This document shows, one piece after another, positions 63,877-64,000 of a stretch of DNA of 64,000 nt (its first letter is position 1; every line of letters starts with the position of its first letter). The notes beneath the pieces are model-generated. The model did no database searches. It was not told the origin of the DNA and saw only the letters and a program-made list of their open reading frames with translations. The stretch is from Comamonas sp. lk (lineage in GTDB: Bacteria > Pseudomonadota > Gammaproteobacteria > Burkholderiales > Burkholderiaceae_C), in NCBI RefSeq assembly GCF_900564145.1, contig NZ_UOOB01000002.1, positions 496,001-560,000 on the forward strand. The letters run 5' to 3'. A program made the translations under genes and the position numbers.

Positions 63877-64000
63877 ATGCCCAGTGCGAACTCGCAGCAC
63901 ACTTCGCCTCATCTCATCATTCAACCTGCCGGCCTGTATGACAGCAGCCCCAACGGCTACAGCCATGTGGTGGCGGTTCAGGAACCCGTACGCTGGCTGT
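63877..64000 (+). CDS. RidA-like (YjgF) protein, N-terminal part
   Basis: Forty-one codons are in the window, and the gene continues beyond it. PAGLYDSSPNGYSHVVAV is the usual N-terminus of RidA-family proteins that remove reactive enamine/imine intermediates, ahead of the GQGG segment that lies outside. The identification is tentative because the active-site arginine is not seen. The SoxR-type promoter upstream suggests redox-stress induction. Confidence 0.65.
   Translation, partial: MPSANSQHTSPHLIIQPAGLYDSSPNGYSHVVAVQEPVRWL

Overview
The window looks like chromosomal DNA from a betaproteobacterium of the Comamonadaceae, probably Comamonas or a close relative. This is inferred from high GC content with strong GC3 bias, two orphan Bug-type tricarboxylate receptors, typical betaproteobacterial gene pairs (ybeZ-ybeY, folB-ttcA, ruvA beside phoH), and a short dispersed palindromic repeat of a kind I associate with this family. 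The gene content is mostly core and metabolic. I see no prophage, transposase, CRISPR array, rRNA or tRNA.

Layout: 1-8.4 kb holds housekeeping genes: cca, trxC, an orphan Bug receptor, a MidA-type methyltransferase divergent from a pteridine-reductase-like SDR, then folB, ttcA and two small envelope proteins. 8.4-13.7 kb is a leftward peptide/opine-type ABC importer with both ATPases fused into one protein. 14.1-15.9 kb holds a histidine phosphatase overlapping a D-threonine aldolase-like gene. 16.0-22.7 kb is a leftward organosulfur-type cluster: a flavin monooxygenase, an SsuB-like ATPase, two different permeases, an SsuA-like receptor and a COG2159 amidohydrolase, headed by a 30-bp palindrome. 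23.1-26.0 kb has a phosphoribosyltransferase, an M20 amidohydrolase and a Bug receptor.

The two most unusual loci adjoin each other. At 26.3-28.1 kb one gene fuses an alkylglycerol-monooxygenase-like (TMEM195/AGMO) membrane oxygenase to a YhhN/TMEM86-type lysoplasmalogenase. This could be a two-activity ether-lipid-cleaving protein. At 28.1-32.9 kb a magnesium operon (mgtA, mgtC) has a 1.25-kb leader that contains a predicted promoter, several short ORFs with good ribosome sites, one of which starts MDPDP like the Mg2+-sensing leader peptide MgtL, a hairpin covering the next Shine-Dalgarno, and a 133-aa protein resembling the MgtE N domain.

33-38.6 kb carries ruvB and ruvA, separated by a secreted serine protease lipoprotein and a periplasmic peroxiredoxin, then ybeZ-ybeY. 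38.7-42.2 kb is a reactive-sulfur module: a BigR-like ArsR repressor with two YeeE/YedE half-permeases, divergent from a persulfide-dioxygenase-like MBL enzyme, a DsrE-like protein and a TauE/SafE exporter. 42.3-48.5 kb holds dbpA, two exported M20 peptidases, dtd and a CDF metal transporter. 48.7-53.5 kb has a PAS-GGDEF-EAL protein, amn and a membrane protein with a ruined GGDEF site. 53.5-59.3 kb has a GMC oxidoreductase, 3-hydroxyacyl-CoA dehydrogenase, crotonase, a NylB-like serine hydrolase and ohr. The end holds a 2'-5' RNA ligase-like protein, srkA, a glycine-rich lipoprotein, an MFS transporter, and soxR divergent from a RidA-like gene through a promoter with a 19-bp spacer. Nearly all calls come from reading the proteins and motifs by eye; no database search was possible.
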